From the NCBI GenBank assembly GCA_026873275.1, contig JANTUC010000001.1:1240001-1304000 (forward strand): DNA of 64,000 nucleotides, in the 5' to 3' direction. The translations under genes and the position numbers were made by a program. Source of the stretch: Pseudopithomyces maydicus (taxonomy: Eukaryota; Ascomycota; Dothideomycetes; Pleosporales; Didymosphaeriaceae). The notes beneath the pieces were generated by a model. That model did not search any database and was not told where the DNA came from. It was given only the letters and a program-made list of their open reading frames with translations. This document shows positions 1 to 12,524 of the stretch, piece after piece (position 1 is the first letter of the stretch; each line of letters begins with the position of its first letter).

Positions 1-1361
1 TGTGACTTGGGTCATCTGTGCGCCATCGAAGGTGATACGAATCAGCCCCGCCTACAAAAGTCCGAACTGGTGGGCCTTCTGCTTGAATAGTACTTCAACC
101 TCGTGTCACACTTCATCTCTTCCTGCTTCACTCATTCACGTAGACTAGACAGTCTATACACTATACATTCCCTGCAACGTAACCTATCATTTACCATTTT
201 TTCCTCTCTAATACTCGTGCCCAGCCAACAAAGCGTCTCTGACTCATTTCTCACTCCTCTACCCTCCCCACATCTAACGGCCGTCGCTGCCCGAACCGCC
301 ATTGGGTTCCAAAAGACGGGATGAGGCTCCGTCGCTGCCCAGCGGTATCCACCCTCGTGCGTGATGTGCGCTGCACTCAGCCCAACGTAGACCCACCCGG
401 CGCCTATTTCGGGCACACTCCAACATCAACACCAAAAAATGAAAATTCCATGCCCAGACGCTTGCGCCACGCGACCAACTCATCAATGATCACCATCGAA
501 CGCCGCCAGGGCAGCATCAGGCTCCCTGTGCCCAAAGCAACTGTCAATCACCACCGCGCGGCCGCCGCGGTTTCGGTTTGCGACTGCGCCGCCGGGGATT
601 GCTTCGTCCGCTGCACGCACGTCGGACTTTGAAAACGTGGCATCTGTTTGAGATACCGGTAGGTAGCGCGTATCTCGAGGCACGCGGCTCCGCGGTTGGG
701 ACGCAGGGTCGCCTTCGAAACCCGAGGATATGGGTCCTTCACTGCCAGTGTGTGTATGCTTGGCGGTGTAGAATGGCTGTCTGTGAGTCAGTCTGCGCTG
801 CCTGGTCACCCAGAGTGGGCTTGTGTGGGTCGAGCTGGGCGTAGGGCAATCGGGTCCAGGGTCTGCGGGCGGAAAGGCAATGGCGTTATCTCTGGCTCGA
901 GCTTAAAAGAATATCCCTGTGAGGGCGATGTGGGTGGATCTGACCATTATCGTTGTGAAGACCTAACCAGGTCATGCCGACATGGGTGGATCTGATGCAC
1001 GAGTATATGAAGAGTAAGTTAGCGATGTATTGATCGCTAAGTAAACTATGATTCTACCTCCTTCACACATCTCGACTTGCTTTACTCTGCACATTGTTCT
1101 GGGCTTGAATGGTTGCCCCACGATTTCTGATCTTTCCCTTTCCTGACGTTTTCTACCGTCCACTCCGCACCTCAATCTTCTACCGACGGCTCATACTTCA
1201 GCACGCTCGTATCCTCTCGTTCTTCCTCCATGGCCTCCATCTCCTCGCCACGGCATGCCCGATGCTGTTCTTCTCTGTCCCAAAACCCCTCCTATTAAAC
1301 ACATAGACAATACAGAAGTGCCAAAGCGCACGCATTAAGTTATCTTGCCACTACACTGTTT
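1..1361. other. Intergenic, no gene recognised
   Basis: Several overlapping open frames of 60-108 codons lie here on both strands. None shows a recognisable domain, signal peptide or credible splice pattern, and they disagree in strand and frame. The stretch may contain the 5' region of a gene outside the window or untranslated sequence. I support no gene in it. Confidence 0.5.
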
Positions 1362-2479
1362 TCACTGCAACTGATGCCGATGATAGTGTCCCTTGTCCTG
1401 TTCACCGGTCCCCATCTCTGGTGGCTCTGCGTGCAGTTCCACAGGCGCTGCCGCCGTATGCGCATACTTGGTAGCTCCCCTCTCATTGAAATCCGGTGGA
1501 TCCCCGACCGCGCCGTATGGTCTCCGTCGTCGGGACAGGAACCAGCCCAGTGCGAACCCGGCGATGAGAGCGAGCGGTATGCCGACGCCGAGGCCAACTT
1601 TTGCGCCAGTAGACAGGCCTTCCACAGCTGCTGGGGACTGGCTGGTTGCTGGTGGAGTCGACGTATTGGGCGGGAGGCCGCTGCTGGTAGAGCTGGAGTT
1701 TGAAGCGGAGGGTGAACCTGTTTCGCTGACGGTGGTTTTTGGGATGGATTTCGTGCTGGGGTTTGGGTCGGAGGTTGCGGCGCGGAGGAGAGATACGTCG
1801 GAGGATTCCCACATTATGATTATGCCGTTTGCGTAGGCGTGGGAGGGAGAGACGTATACTGAGGGGGTGGGGGTGGGGATGTGGAGTGTGCCACCGATGT
1901 CGGTAGAAGGGACTACGAATTCTAGAGTGGAGCCTTTACGAATTTCGGATGTGCAGACGTGACCGTTGGTGTAGTAGACGAAGTCACTGTAGGGATAGCG
2001 TTAGCATTTTCTCCTTGCTATCTATCACAAGCATGACGATATGTACGCATGCATGTCCACACAAGCAAGACATATGTAGAAAGAGAGGTGACTTACGAAG
2101 GACAGCACAGCGCTGCCGATGTAGCTGTACCCAGCGTAAAACTCGTCAACAGATTCTCATGCGGCACTCCGGTTTCGAATCTCGTCACCGTTTCCCAGCC
2201 CCCAGGGCACACAGCAGGACTGTAGTAAAACAATTCCCATGCGGTTCTATCGACAATGTCTTGTGATTTGACTGTGCCCATGGGGTAACATGCTGTGTCG
2301 ACGACGCCGGATTCACCCCAGCCGTAGTACATGTTTCCGTCGTAGGACATGACATTCTGACAGGTCGAGGCGGGCTCGAAGTACTTTGTAATCGGCCCAC
2401 GGTTCATTGCCTCGATGGACGCGGCATTGGTTATCATGAACGTCTGAGGCGCCGTCGAGCTGGGTACTTCGTCGGACAT
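1362..2479 (-). CDS. Single-pass membrane glycoprotein with Cys-rich ectodomain (fungal mid2/WSC-like layout)
   Basis: Two exons, 2479-2097 and 1986-1362, are joined by an intron with donor gtaagt and acceptor ctacag. The join is in phase and gives 335 residues. The N-terminal half has spaced cysteines (FEPASTCQNV, AVCPGGWE, AALCCPSDF, GHVCTSE). A Ser/Thr/Pro-rich stalk follows, then one membrane helix with a glycine-rich start (STGAKVGLGVGIPLALIAGF), an RRRRPYG stop-transfer and an acidic cytoplasmic tail. There is no classical N-terminal signal peptide, which is common in this fungal family, so the helix probably acts as signal-anchor. The layout resembles cell-wall stress sensors and podoplanin-like fungal proteins of unknown ligand. 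A role in surface sensing is inference. The neighbouring cutinase is on the same strand but 1.9 kb away. Confidence 0.8.
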
Positions 2480-4356
2480 GATGGTGGTTGCGGTGGAACT
2501 CTTCCGTCCCGTCTCTTCTTGTGGGTATGCACAACGACGGTCGATCCTATCCTAATAGAAAAGACACAAGGAAACGCCTGGATTAACAAAGGAGAGGACA
2601 GCAGTCCTAAGACCACACTGGAGGACGAGGGCGAGGACGAAGAAGTCTACGGGAGCAGCCGCCGCGCGGGGACGACAACCACAGGTATTGTAGGCAAATC
2701 CCGGCCGCAGCTTCCACTAGTCTGCCATGCTGGGAATGAGATGGGCCCAGAGGAGCTGAATCGACCGGGGCCAGACGTCTGTGCGAGATCCGCCATGCTC
2801 GATGCAGAGCCGGGCGTAACTTCGCGTGGCAGGGCGGTGCATCCATCGTGCGCGTCAGAGTGCAACAATGCGCCAGTCCATCCTGCGACGGTGGTCGTCG
2901 TGGATTTTTCAGCGCCGCTACGGACGGACATGCGTGATTCAAATCTTGCACGCTGGTATTATCGAGGGGTGCGGAGATAACGATGGCTGAAGCGCCTCTG
3001 GAAATATTCCGCGCTGGATTACCTGGGTACGTATGGTATGTACGAATACACAAATCTGGTAGGTTGGATGCCGGGCGTTAAGCCATGCGGCTGTGTTGTC
3101 CCGCGGGCGCCTCCACGTGAATGACCCGACATGCATTTCGCAGCGTGGAAATACAATATCGCACGTCTTACCGTAAGCGCCTCTCGCTTCGAGACGTTCA
3201 GGCCTTTGACGAAAAAGTGGGTTTTTGGCCCCCGTAAGCCTCGGGTGACATGTCAAAAACCTACGATTTGGGCATGCTTATTGGTTGAGATGATGTTCAC
3301 GATGCTTGGGTGCGGTATGGTGGTTATCTAGATGCTTGGTTTTGGGATCTCTCGTACGGAAAATGGATCTTTGGGTGGACTGTGCGCGGGTTGGCAACGT
3401 TGGATGCCCATGATTCGGTTCAGGGGGATGTTCGGCTCAGCCCTAAGTATACCCAGTAAGCTTAAGTGTGCTGGGGCCGCAGAATTATCAGGGCCTTATT
3501 ATTGCTTGCGTTGGTTGTTCTCCATTGGTTAAATGAGTTCTTGTGTCATTCATTTGGACCCAAAAGTCAGCTACATCACAGCTCTGACTTTATATAATGC
3601 TGAGGGAGAAGCTTTTTGCTTCGTAGCTCGACAACCGCCAGCTCGGACGCCTTTCCCCTCGGAGAGAATGGGAGAAGAGTAACTGAAAAGCCGAGACAGT
3701 ACGCTCTTGATCCCAGTGGTTTACATGCATGAAGTAAGGATCAATAATTACGCCTGGCGCAGGATCTTATGTCTCCGAGTGCACTCAAGAAGCCTGACCA
3801 CATACGGTTATTGATAAGTATTTAGTTGGATAAATCAAGTCTGAAGCTTTGCTATGGAGCAATTATTGCGTTTGTCCCTTATATCGCCCAGCTAGATTAG
3901 AGATCATTTCAAGGAGTGCATACTCCATTCAACGTTGTTTGAATACACAGAACTTCGAATATGCCCAAGTGCTTTCAATGACTCCTGTCATTACGGACAT
4001 GAGTCATCATCAATGATCTCGCAGACCTCTCCGCTTTGGACCACAACAAATTCATTGGTGAGTTTGAAGTTGCGGGTTCTTGGGTTTTATCGTCTGGAAG
4101 CTTGAATTTTGCATCCTGCGAAGGAAGAATGTAATTCTATAGCCTAGCGACACGATGGGTTATAAAACAGTCGGCCCTTCTCATCATATGTTTCCATGCA
4201 TGACCACTAGATTTCCAGCCTCTGATTGTTGTAACACCCGAAGCAATAAGCATAAGCTTTCATTGAAGAGTATAGTAGAATAAGTATTCGTGTACATTAT
4301 ACATTAGAAACTATTCTATTTACAATATGAGCTTTGATTCATTTCACATTCTTTCA
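2480..4356. other. Intergenic, 1.9 kb, no gene recognised
   Basis: Opposed open frames around 2519-3053 and shorter ones to 3532 show no domain or splice logic. Composition becomes AT-rich after about 3.5 kb. I see no convincing RNA gene or repeat. Confidence 0.5.
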
Positions 4357-5421
4357 TCATATCAATACGGCGATAGCGATGCCGACCGCAAGTGCACTCA
4401 ATGAGCCTCCCGCACCCAAAGTCACCTTACGCGCTCCGCCTGTTGCATCCGCGCCTGTCGTCTCAGCTGCATTATTCTCGACATCTAGTGTTGACGTTGC
4501 ACTTGAGGTTGGCTTGGTCGTAGAGGATGTCGAGGTTGCTGTTGTGGTAGTCGAAGTCGTCGAGCTGTTATTCTTTCCCTGGCCCTTCCCATCTTCTTTC
4601 GAGAGTTTGATCACCCACTCTGCCACCTCATCTTGAAACTTTTCAAAATACGACCAATGGTGTTCGACGACCATGGGTTTACTGTCAGGGGCACAAATCG
4701 GATCTCCATAGTTGCAATATTCGCGGAGGATGCCGTCGTAGGGCTCCAGGCCAGCTAGCTGCTCTTCAGTCCGGATTGCTGTACCGTTGAAGTCCTTGCC
4801 ATCGCCGAGAGAGTATGTCTGATTAGCTGTACGACGGGGAGCTCCAAACATGGCGGCTGCGATAACTTTACAAATTAACGGTCAGCGTAGAAGAAGTGAA
4901 TGAGAAAGAGTTAACTCACGGTGTGACCCAGGGGATGTCGATCGATCGAGCGCTGGGTTGCTGTCCTGCTCGCAGTCGTAGATGGCTCCACCACCTCCGC
5001 CGACAATATCCAAAGCGACGCTGGCACCCTGTGAGTATCCAAACAGAATCAACTTGCTGTCTGGACAGCGTTTCGCGTAGTCTTCCATTTGGGTCCTGCC
5101 GTTCTTCGTGCCGGTTTCAGCAGAAGGACACCACACGCCGTCACCGGACCAGGAGCTATTGGCCGGGTAGATAATGTTCTCGTAGTTGCAGGAAGCGCCG
5201 ATTCCATCACAAACGAGACGTATAAGATCGCCTTGGTGGCCGGGGTACGCAGAGTCAGAACCACGTGCGACGAAGATGTGGTAGTCAGTACAGTTGCTGG
5301 TTTCCAGCGCTAGAATTTCGGGAGCGGTGCATTCACGAATGCCATAATCGGGGCATTTTTGTGCAGTGGTAAAGGCGGATAGACCGAGAAGGAGGGCTTG
5401 TGTTCTCAATGAGTGACGCAT
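4357..5421 (-). CDS. Cutinase / acetylxylan esterase family (CE5), probably GPI-anchored
   Basis: Two exons, 5421-4920 and 4865-4357, are split by a 54-nt intron (gtgagt...gtaaag, branch gctgac) and give 336 residues. The start at 5421 gives a good signal peptide (MRHSLRTQALLLGLSAFTTAQ). The alpha/beta-hydrolase nucleophile motif is LILFGYSQGA with Ser in GYSQG. The conserved second strand IFVARGSDS, the acid in GDPIC and the histidine in VVEHHWSY complete the triad. After the catalytic domain come a Ser/Thr-rich spacer and a hydrophobic C-terminus (SLSALAVGIAIAVLI), as in GPI-modified proteins. The family hydrolyses cutin or acetylated xylan outside the cell. The GPI tail suggests it is held at the wall. 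Substrate cannot be decided from sequence. Confidence 0.9.
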
Positions 5422-6562
5422 GGTGTGATAAACCAGGTGGATGGAACAGTAGAAAAGAATGACAAAATACACAGCAAGAATCTTTATTATGGCGGAAATC
5501 AAGGGCCACGAGAAATTAAATGAGATTCGGGTTAATGACGCAAGCAGGTTTCTAGATTCTCGATATGGTGCAGGGAACCAAGGTGCATAAGGCCTGGTAT
5601 GGAGATGCCAAGAGGGTCTTTGTGGGTCGTCGGATAGAGCGGCATCATGAACGTGGATTTTGAGAGTCGAGAAGTTCGTTCTGAGAGCCTCAAGTACGAC
5701 TGCGATAATTCAACTGAAGACATTGGCATGTGTCGATGATATGCTAGGGAAGAACCAATGAGTGGGACGTGTCATGCATTTACATCTGCAGCCAGTGGAC
5801 ACTAAAGGATGCTGCTATGATCAATTGTGGAGAATGTACTAGTGAACATCCTAATGCAACTAGCGTCCGCCTACAACACCGGGCCATGCATGATCGTATC
5901 TACATACATGTAGTCTCAATGATGGCACGAATATAGAGATCACCGAAACCAGAATGCACCATGATATAAACGACCTATTCATACTATGAAGATTGATTCT
6001 GCTTACAAGGGGGTCGTTGTTTGGATGCTGTGCATTTCAACAACCACAAGCGTCAAGCAATGAATTTATAAAAGTGTATCGAATCACCGGTCGGAGTTTC
6101 CTCAGTCTTGCGTGCTTCTATGGTAGTGCGCACAACGAAAATTTTCTAATCAACGCACAAAGCCATATAGCAGCGTAGCCTGGGCCGGTAGCGTAGTTAA
6201 AGAGTATCAGGCTGTCATGACATTCCCAGAGGTATCTTCTCCAAATGTATATCGATACATTGAATCAGCTAGTCTTTACTTCCAAAGCCCAAAATGGTGA
6301 GTTTGCACTGTTATTTACGGGGGTTGTGGCTGTGAGGTGCAGCCACACTCAATCTAATGCCAACCAATACGAGAACTTCGCAATTTTTCAGCTGGATCGA
6401 TAGCTACTCAGCCCGCCCACTTCCCCCCTCTTCTTTTGTCACTCATCATCGGTAACTTCGAATGGGTGAGTCGTCCTATCGAACACAGGTTCCGGATATA
6501 AGCTTTCTACGCCCGTCGCACCCACAAGCTACAAGCCTTCTCGTGGTGTCCCAACAGCAGCC
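5422..6562. other. Intergenic between divergent cutinase and NLR-like gene
   Basis: This 1.1 kb stretch separates divergent starts and must hold both promoters. It has only short open frames with no recognisable product. A pyrimidine-rich run including a C6 lies at about 6420-6435, just upstream of the NLR-like gene. Confidence 0.5.
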
Positions 6563-9500
6563 ATGTCGCTCGCTCTGACGAAAGCTGCGCCTCTAAAACC
6601 TGAGGTACGCCTTGCTCAGGCCATCTCCGAGTTTGAGGCCAGCCTATCGATTCAGCAGAAGTCCACGTTTCGCACAATCAAGTCTCAGTCACAGTCATCA
6701 GCACCTACTCACGGTGATGTGATGCGTCTGACAGCCGAGATAGATCGTCAGATGTCGAGGAAATTCAGCGGCCAGTGTTTCGGGCCACGCTTCACCAATT
6801 TCCTCCAAGGTATCCAACAGTTCGCTGCGCTTGGGGATGTTGTAGTTGGAGGTTCACAGAACCTTATCGCATGTGGCGTATGGTCGTTAGTGCGCATGTC
6901 ATTGTTGGTGGGTGCTTCCTTCATGTGCAGCTATCACTATTACTTATTCATACGAAACAGTCAATCGTGAGCTTGTCCAACTACGTAGACAAGCTGTCTT
7001 CAATATTCATGAACATTGGTCGCACTGCCCCCGTCACCAAGCAATGGCTCTGCTATATCCCCGATCCGTAAAGCTACAGGCTGAACTCAACGAGTATTTT
7101 GTTGCAGTAGTCGAGCTATGTCATTATTTGTTCAAGTTTGGACAAAAATCAACGATTCAGCAGTTCACTTCCTCTTTGAGCGACTCGCGCTTAACAGGCC
7201 TTCAAGCAGATCTCGACAAACGAGCCAACTCGATCAAGGAAGAGATGCACCTACTGGAAGCTCAAGAAAATTTTGGATTCCGCGCTTTGGCCAAAGGAAT
7301 ATTCAAATCTACCTCTTACCAACAAAGATATGCGACAAAGATGCGAGTCCTTGACTACTGCTCCACATACGACCATGTAACAACGTGGAAGCAAACCAGA
7401 AAGGCTGGGAACACATTGTATCATAAAGGTTGCACAGAATACGCGGATTGGAAAAATTGTTCGCACGCATGCACGTTGATTTACACAGGCAAACTAGGCT
7501 CAGGCAAGTCTGTTTTGCTTGCTAACATCGTGGAGGATATCACTCTTACTACCGAGAAAGAAAAGGCCCTAGTAGCGTACTTCTTTTGTAGACACGACAT
7601 TACAGAAAGCTTGCTCGCTAAAACAATAATCGGCTCGTTTTCACGACAACTACTGTGTACTGTTCCAGACCTGAATACTCTTGCTAAGAGCTGCGAAGAC
7701 ACCCACACCACCAGTGACACGGATAGAATGCTGGATTTACTCTTTCAGGGCTTCAATTCTAGCCTGAAGGTGTACTTTGTTCTGGATGGATTGGACGAAT
7801 GTGACAGCAAAGAGAAGCAAAAAGTGGTCAAGGCAGTGCGGGAAATTCAGGACAAACTGAATGTCTCAGTTTGTACCTCTTTCCGACCAGAGCCAAGCAA
7901 AAGTCCTCGCACTGTTGTGGATCAACTTGTGGATAGCCATGTCTTACCCTTACCAAATGTCAATCCGGACATCGAAACTTTTGTCGAAGCAAGTTTAACA
8001 GATTGCCTCGATCGAGGGAAACTGAAACTTGGAGATCCGAACTTGATTGTAGAGATTCAGGATGCGCTCCTAGGAGACTCAAATGGGATGTTTCTCTGGG
8101 TCAGTCTCCAAATTCAGTCTTTGTGTAGCATGCACACCGATCACGCCATCCGCGAAGCACTTGCAGACTTGCCCAAAGATCTTGCACATACATTCTCACG
8201 AATATTGAAGAGATCTGGGGCCTCAGATCGCTCACTCCAAGTGAAAATACTGCAGATAGTACTGGCAGCTTATAGGCCCCTAACAACAGATGAGCTGCGG
8301 GAGGCTCTAAGCGTTACCCCTGGGGATACAACGTGGGACCCTTCTAAGATCTTAAACGATGTGTATTCAGCACTGGCTTGCTGTGGGTGTCTTCTATGTG
8401 TGGATGAAGAAGAATTGACCGTCCGCGTTGTGCATCATAGTTTCAAACAGTACGTTGTTCGTGAGCTTGAAGGTACAGATTGCCTTGGATCTCCCTTTGA
8501 GAAAGCAGAACAAAAATTGGCAGATATCGTCGTTACTTATCTTCTATACGGTGTCTTTGATACAGAACTATCGAGATCAAAGGCTCGTCCAATCATGGCA
8601 GAATCAGCACCCACCAGAGTTTTATACAACACGATGGAAAGTTCCCTGAGTTCTCGAACTCTCGCCATGAGACTCCTCAAATCCCGAAAGAAACCAGCAT
8701 TCGATATGAGTAGGACTATCGCTGAAGCACGTGGCTCTTTCAAGTCCAAGGCAGGGAGAGGATTCAAGTTTTTTGCTTACGCGAAGGCATACTGGCAGGA
8801 CCACATATTCTACGTATCGGGAAAAGACGAAGGTATCTTCGGATTATCAAGAAGATTGATCCACAGTCGAATGTCTGAGATCAAGGCGACAGCTATCAGA
8901 AAACACTTGAAACAGTGTCAGTGGGCTGTTAAAAATGGAAACAAAAACATCATTGAGCTCTTGACAACAGCCGGAAGGTTCGAGACGGGTTTCGAATATG
9001 AGTGGACACTCCTATCATTGAGTATTGGCGAAGCCAATCCTCGTGCACTCGATATAGATGGACGAATGCTTCTGGCCTCGGCAGTCGGGAATGGCCTTAC
9101 GGGAGTAGTCGAGATACTGCTAGCCAACAAATACTTTGATGTTAATGCGACAGATGCGTCTGGAACCCCGCTCATAATATTAGCGGTGAAGCACCGAGAT
9201 AAAGAGATGGTTGAGTTGCTTTTGGGAACTGGCAAGGTTGAACTTGGGGCGACGGATGACGAAGGATTGACCGTACTCGAGACAGCGGTACGATTTGGCT
9301 ATGAAAATATGGCGAAACTGCTTTTGAGTACTGAATTAGCTGCTATCACTGCTGAGGATAAGAACGGAAGTAAGAAACTACTTCAAACGGCGATATCCTA
9401 TCGGAATGTCAATATGGTTGAACTACTGCTAAATTCCGGGGTATTCGATCCTGATGCTGATGATGGAAATGGATCGACACCACTTAAAATGGCAGTCTTG

Positions 9501-9793
9501 TTCGGGAATTTAAGAATAGTTGAACTGCTACTAAGCACTGGGGCAGTCAATCCCGCTGGTAAGGACGGGTCAGGATGGACGCCACTTATGCACGCGGCAT
9601 ATTGTGGGTGGACGAATGTAGCTGAGCTGGTATTGAGTACAGGCAAAGCCGATGTGTTTGCAACGAATCCGAAAGGTGAAACAGCGCAGATGCTGGCAAA
9701 AAAGCAGGCCACAATGAAATAGTCAAACTGCTACAGTCACACATACGGAAAGCCAGGCTAGATGCTCATATAGATCATGGTGCGTCTAAATGA
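6563..9793 (+). CDS. NACHT-ankyrin NLR-like protein, two apparent 1-nt frameshifts
   Basis: Reading order is a DUF7708-type N-terminal domain (FTNFLQGIQQFAALGDVVVG, SNYVDKLSSIFMNIGRTAP then RHQAMALLYPRS), a NACHT ATPase with Walker A GKLGSGKS (about 7489-7512) and Walker B VYFVLDGLDECD (about 7771), a helical bridge, and about seven ankyrin repeats from 9.05 kb. A 53-nt intron at 6908-6960 joins in phase. The frame changes twice: at a C5 run (7028-7032) between GRTAP and RHQ, and at an A6 run (9698-9703), after which the last ankyrin continues as GHNEIVKLLQS to a stop at 9791. With one base restored at each site the length is 1059 residues. Fungal NACHT proteins act in allorecognition and programmed cell death, so that role is inferred. 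Either the gene is dying or the two runs are miscalled. Confidence 0.85.
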
Positions 9794-11330
9794 GAAATTG
9801 GATTACTTCTCCCCGTCTCCGCATTGATACTATTGACCAGATACACTATCAGCTGAGCAGTCAGAGGCATTAGCATGACTCGATGAGAGGAGGTGCGAAA
9901 GTTAGGAGGAACAGTTCCGGGTTGGAAGCAAATTGGCAACAGTGAAGATCTGGGGGTCGGTGTTGGCTTGTAGAAGTAAGACGCAATGATCGATCCCAGC
10001 TGCAAGAAACGATTGATTTGGTAATTGTTCCGTTTCGAATGTCGGTTTTCATTCTTTTCTTTTAGGTCTTTTTTACCGACTTCTTGAATCATCTATTATA
10101 GAACCCAGGAGCCTACGTATAAACCGTATTTTGCATGCGTCATACGTGAGCCACAGCAGCTAGTGAGAAGAAACACTAACAAGTTGAACTAAATCCAAAT
10201 ATTTCCATGGATAAAGCCTATGTTTCTAGCATTTCTCCATGGACGCTGATCCAGTGTCTCGCAATATTGCAACAATACTATCAACTCTGGTTGAAATTCT
10301 ATCATCCAACTACCTCTACGGGAGCGACATAGATCTCATCCGTAATAATTACCTAGGAGTTGTGCTAATTCATCATTCTAATCCTGACGACTTCATATCA
10401 TAGATAGGAATTAGAAACCCACATTGCATAACACTATATTCAATTCAATGTGTATTGAAACTAGTAAACTCAAATACACGTATTGTAACACTGGTTCCAT
10501 CGACACATTTCTAGCACGCGCAAGAAAGTTGAATTGTTCAGTGCGAATACTGCACGAGAAATTAACATATAAACAGATATTATATCTCACTTTGGAGGGC
10601 TTTGCTAGCAGAACTATATAAAAGGCAACCGCCAAAGATCTAGCGTTGAAGAAAACAGAATGTTTCCACTTTCATTGTACAGGTGCAATACCCCTTTCCC
10701 TTCCTTCACTTGTCGTCCACTTGCAATATGCTTTATACATATGCTTCACGTCTCGCGCAAATCAATCGCATTAAGGCTGGAACTAGGTTAAAAAATACAA
10801 GAGAGAGCAGAGAATGGAAAACACCCTGTCACCAAAGAAACAAACCATCCGAGACACCGAGCCTTGGCGCCGCGCACCAATTCAATTCAATCCTCCACTC
10901 ATTAATCCCTCCCCACCTAACCTGCAGCACCCTGGCGTATGTATGACGTACTCGCAGTAGTACCGTCGGTTACTCTGAAAAGAATTGATTACGGGAGCTT
11001 ACATAGCCCGGCACTGAAGATGTCGTGTAGCGGGTAAGGGTGGGGAGCAACCTATCGGCGAAGGATGGTAGCCGGCAACTCGGTGTCGTGTATATTGTAT
11101 GGATGAATTCGTCAAGGCGGATCATTCGGATTGAGTGCGAGTCGAATTGGAGATTAAACTGGCGTTTATAAAAGGCATGGAAAAAGTAGGGAAGATGGGT
11201 ATGAACAGCAAACAGTCCAGCATCAACATAGTCCAGTCCAGGAAATCTAAAGAAGAAGGAACGCACAACCAAGCTTCAGCAGCCATTAATTAAAACTATC
11301 GCCACCATCCACCAACAAAGAAATAAAATC
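9794..11330. other. Intergenic, 1.5 kb, AT-rich
   Basis: No gene is recognised. Open frames at about 10411-10635 on both strands overlap around a near-palindromic spot (tttctagcacgcgcaagaaa, about 10508) and look like shadows of each other. The last 200 bases presumably carry the promoter of the downstream oxidoreductase. Confidence 0.5.
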
Positions 11331-12371
11331 ATGTCTACTCCGTCCTCAACACCCCTCCTCCCACCTTCTCAAAAATCCCTCCTCTTCCACACCCCCACCT
11401 CCACCCTCGACCTCTCCCCTACCGCCCCCTCCCCACCCTTTCCCAAACCACCCACCTCCTCAAAGTGCACTCCACCGCCATAACCTCGGGCGAACTCACA
11501 TGGGCACCCTTCACCAACTGGCCCACGTACCACGTCCCCTGCTACGACGTCAGCGGAACCATTCTGAGCGCCGTCCCCGGGTCGCGCTTTCTCCCAGGGG
11601 ACAAAGTATATGGGCGCGTGGACGCGTTCCGCGAGGGTACCGCGAGGGAATATGCTGAGATATTGCCCGGCGAAGCGGCGGGGGTGCCAAGCGGGGTGGG
11701 GATGGTGGATGCGGCGGCGCTGCCTATGAGTGCGTTGACGGCGTGGCAGGGGATTTTTGAGAAGGGGTTGTTGACGGGAGAATTTTCTGCGACGTCTGTC
11801 CCGCGTGTTAATGGAGATGGAGAGGTGCTTGGTGGAGAGCTGGCAAGGGGGAAGCGAGTGTTGGTTTTGAATGCGGCTGGGGGTGTGGGGATTCAGGCGG
11901 TGCAGTTTGCTAGGTTGGCGGGGGCGTATGTGGCTGGCACGACGTCGCAGCGGAATGCGGCGTTTGTAGAGGGGCTGGGTGCTGAGGTGGTGGATTATAC
12001 GGTGACTACGATGAAGGATTGGATAAGGGGGAGGATGGCAGGAAATTCGATCTTGTGTTTGATTGCGTGGGTGGGGAGGCGATGTTGGGCGGGTGGGATG
12101 CGGTCAAGGAGGGAGGCATGTATGTTTCGGTGGTTCCAGGATTCAAAGAGCCTGGAGGTGGGAAGCCGAAGGGGGTGAGGAGCGAGTGGTTTGTGATGGA
12201 GAGTAGGGGGAGGAGCTTGAGCGCATTGGGAAGTTCTATGAGCGTGGGTTGGTGAAGGGGTGGGTGGACAGTGTGTGGAGAGTTGAGCAGTTCAAGGAGG
12301 CGTTCGAGAGGACGGCAACAGGAAGGGCGAGAGGAAAGGTAGTGATCAGGTTCGCGGAGGAGGACGAGTAA
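11331..12371 (+). CDS. Medium-chain (quinone reductase-type) oxidoreductase, three apparent frameshifts
   Basis: The ATG at 11331 begins QKSLLFHTPTSTLDLSPTAP, the usual first strand of fungal NAD(P)H-quinone-reductase-like MDR proteins. The protein continues in other frames: LLKVHSTAITSGELTW from about 11450, the Rossmann loop NAAGGVGIQAVQFARLAG, then EDGRKFDLVFDCVGGEAMLG after a G5 run (12027-12031), and EELERIGKFYERGLVKGWV after another G5 run (12206-12210), ending at TAA 12369-12371. Each join needs one added base. With the three restored it would be 347 residues, the normal family length. No structural zinc cysteines are present, so it is the zinc-free type. Substrate is unknown. It converges on the H-protein gene 153 bp away. 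It may be a pseudogene, but every lesion is a single missing base, two of them in G runs. Confidence 0.8.
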
Positions 12372-12524
12372 GAGGTGATGGGACGGTCGGCATTGTAAAC
12401 TCGCGTGTACGGATAGGAATAGACTTGCTTGTTAGCACTCTGTACTCATATTGTTGAAATTTTTATGTGTATCAGATGGGAACTGTGAATAACTGGACTG
12501 TCGTGACCTTCGCAGAGGCCTTGC

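Noticed and set aside
10411..10635. Pair of opposed frames around a near-palindrome, considered as a small gene or hairpin RNA
   Set aside because: The palindrome is short and imperfect, and neither frame has a start context or domain.
6563..12371. Repeat-induced point mutation as cause of the broken frames
   Set aside because: The breaks are single-base losses, mostly in runs, not C-to-T stop codons, and reading frames between them carry no excess of TAA/TAG.
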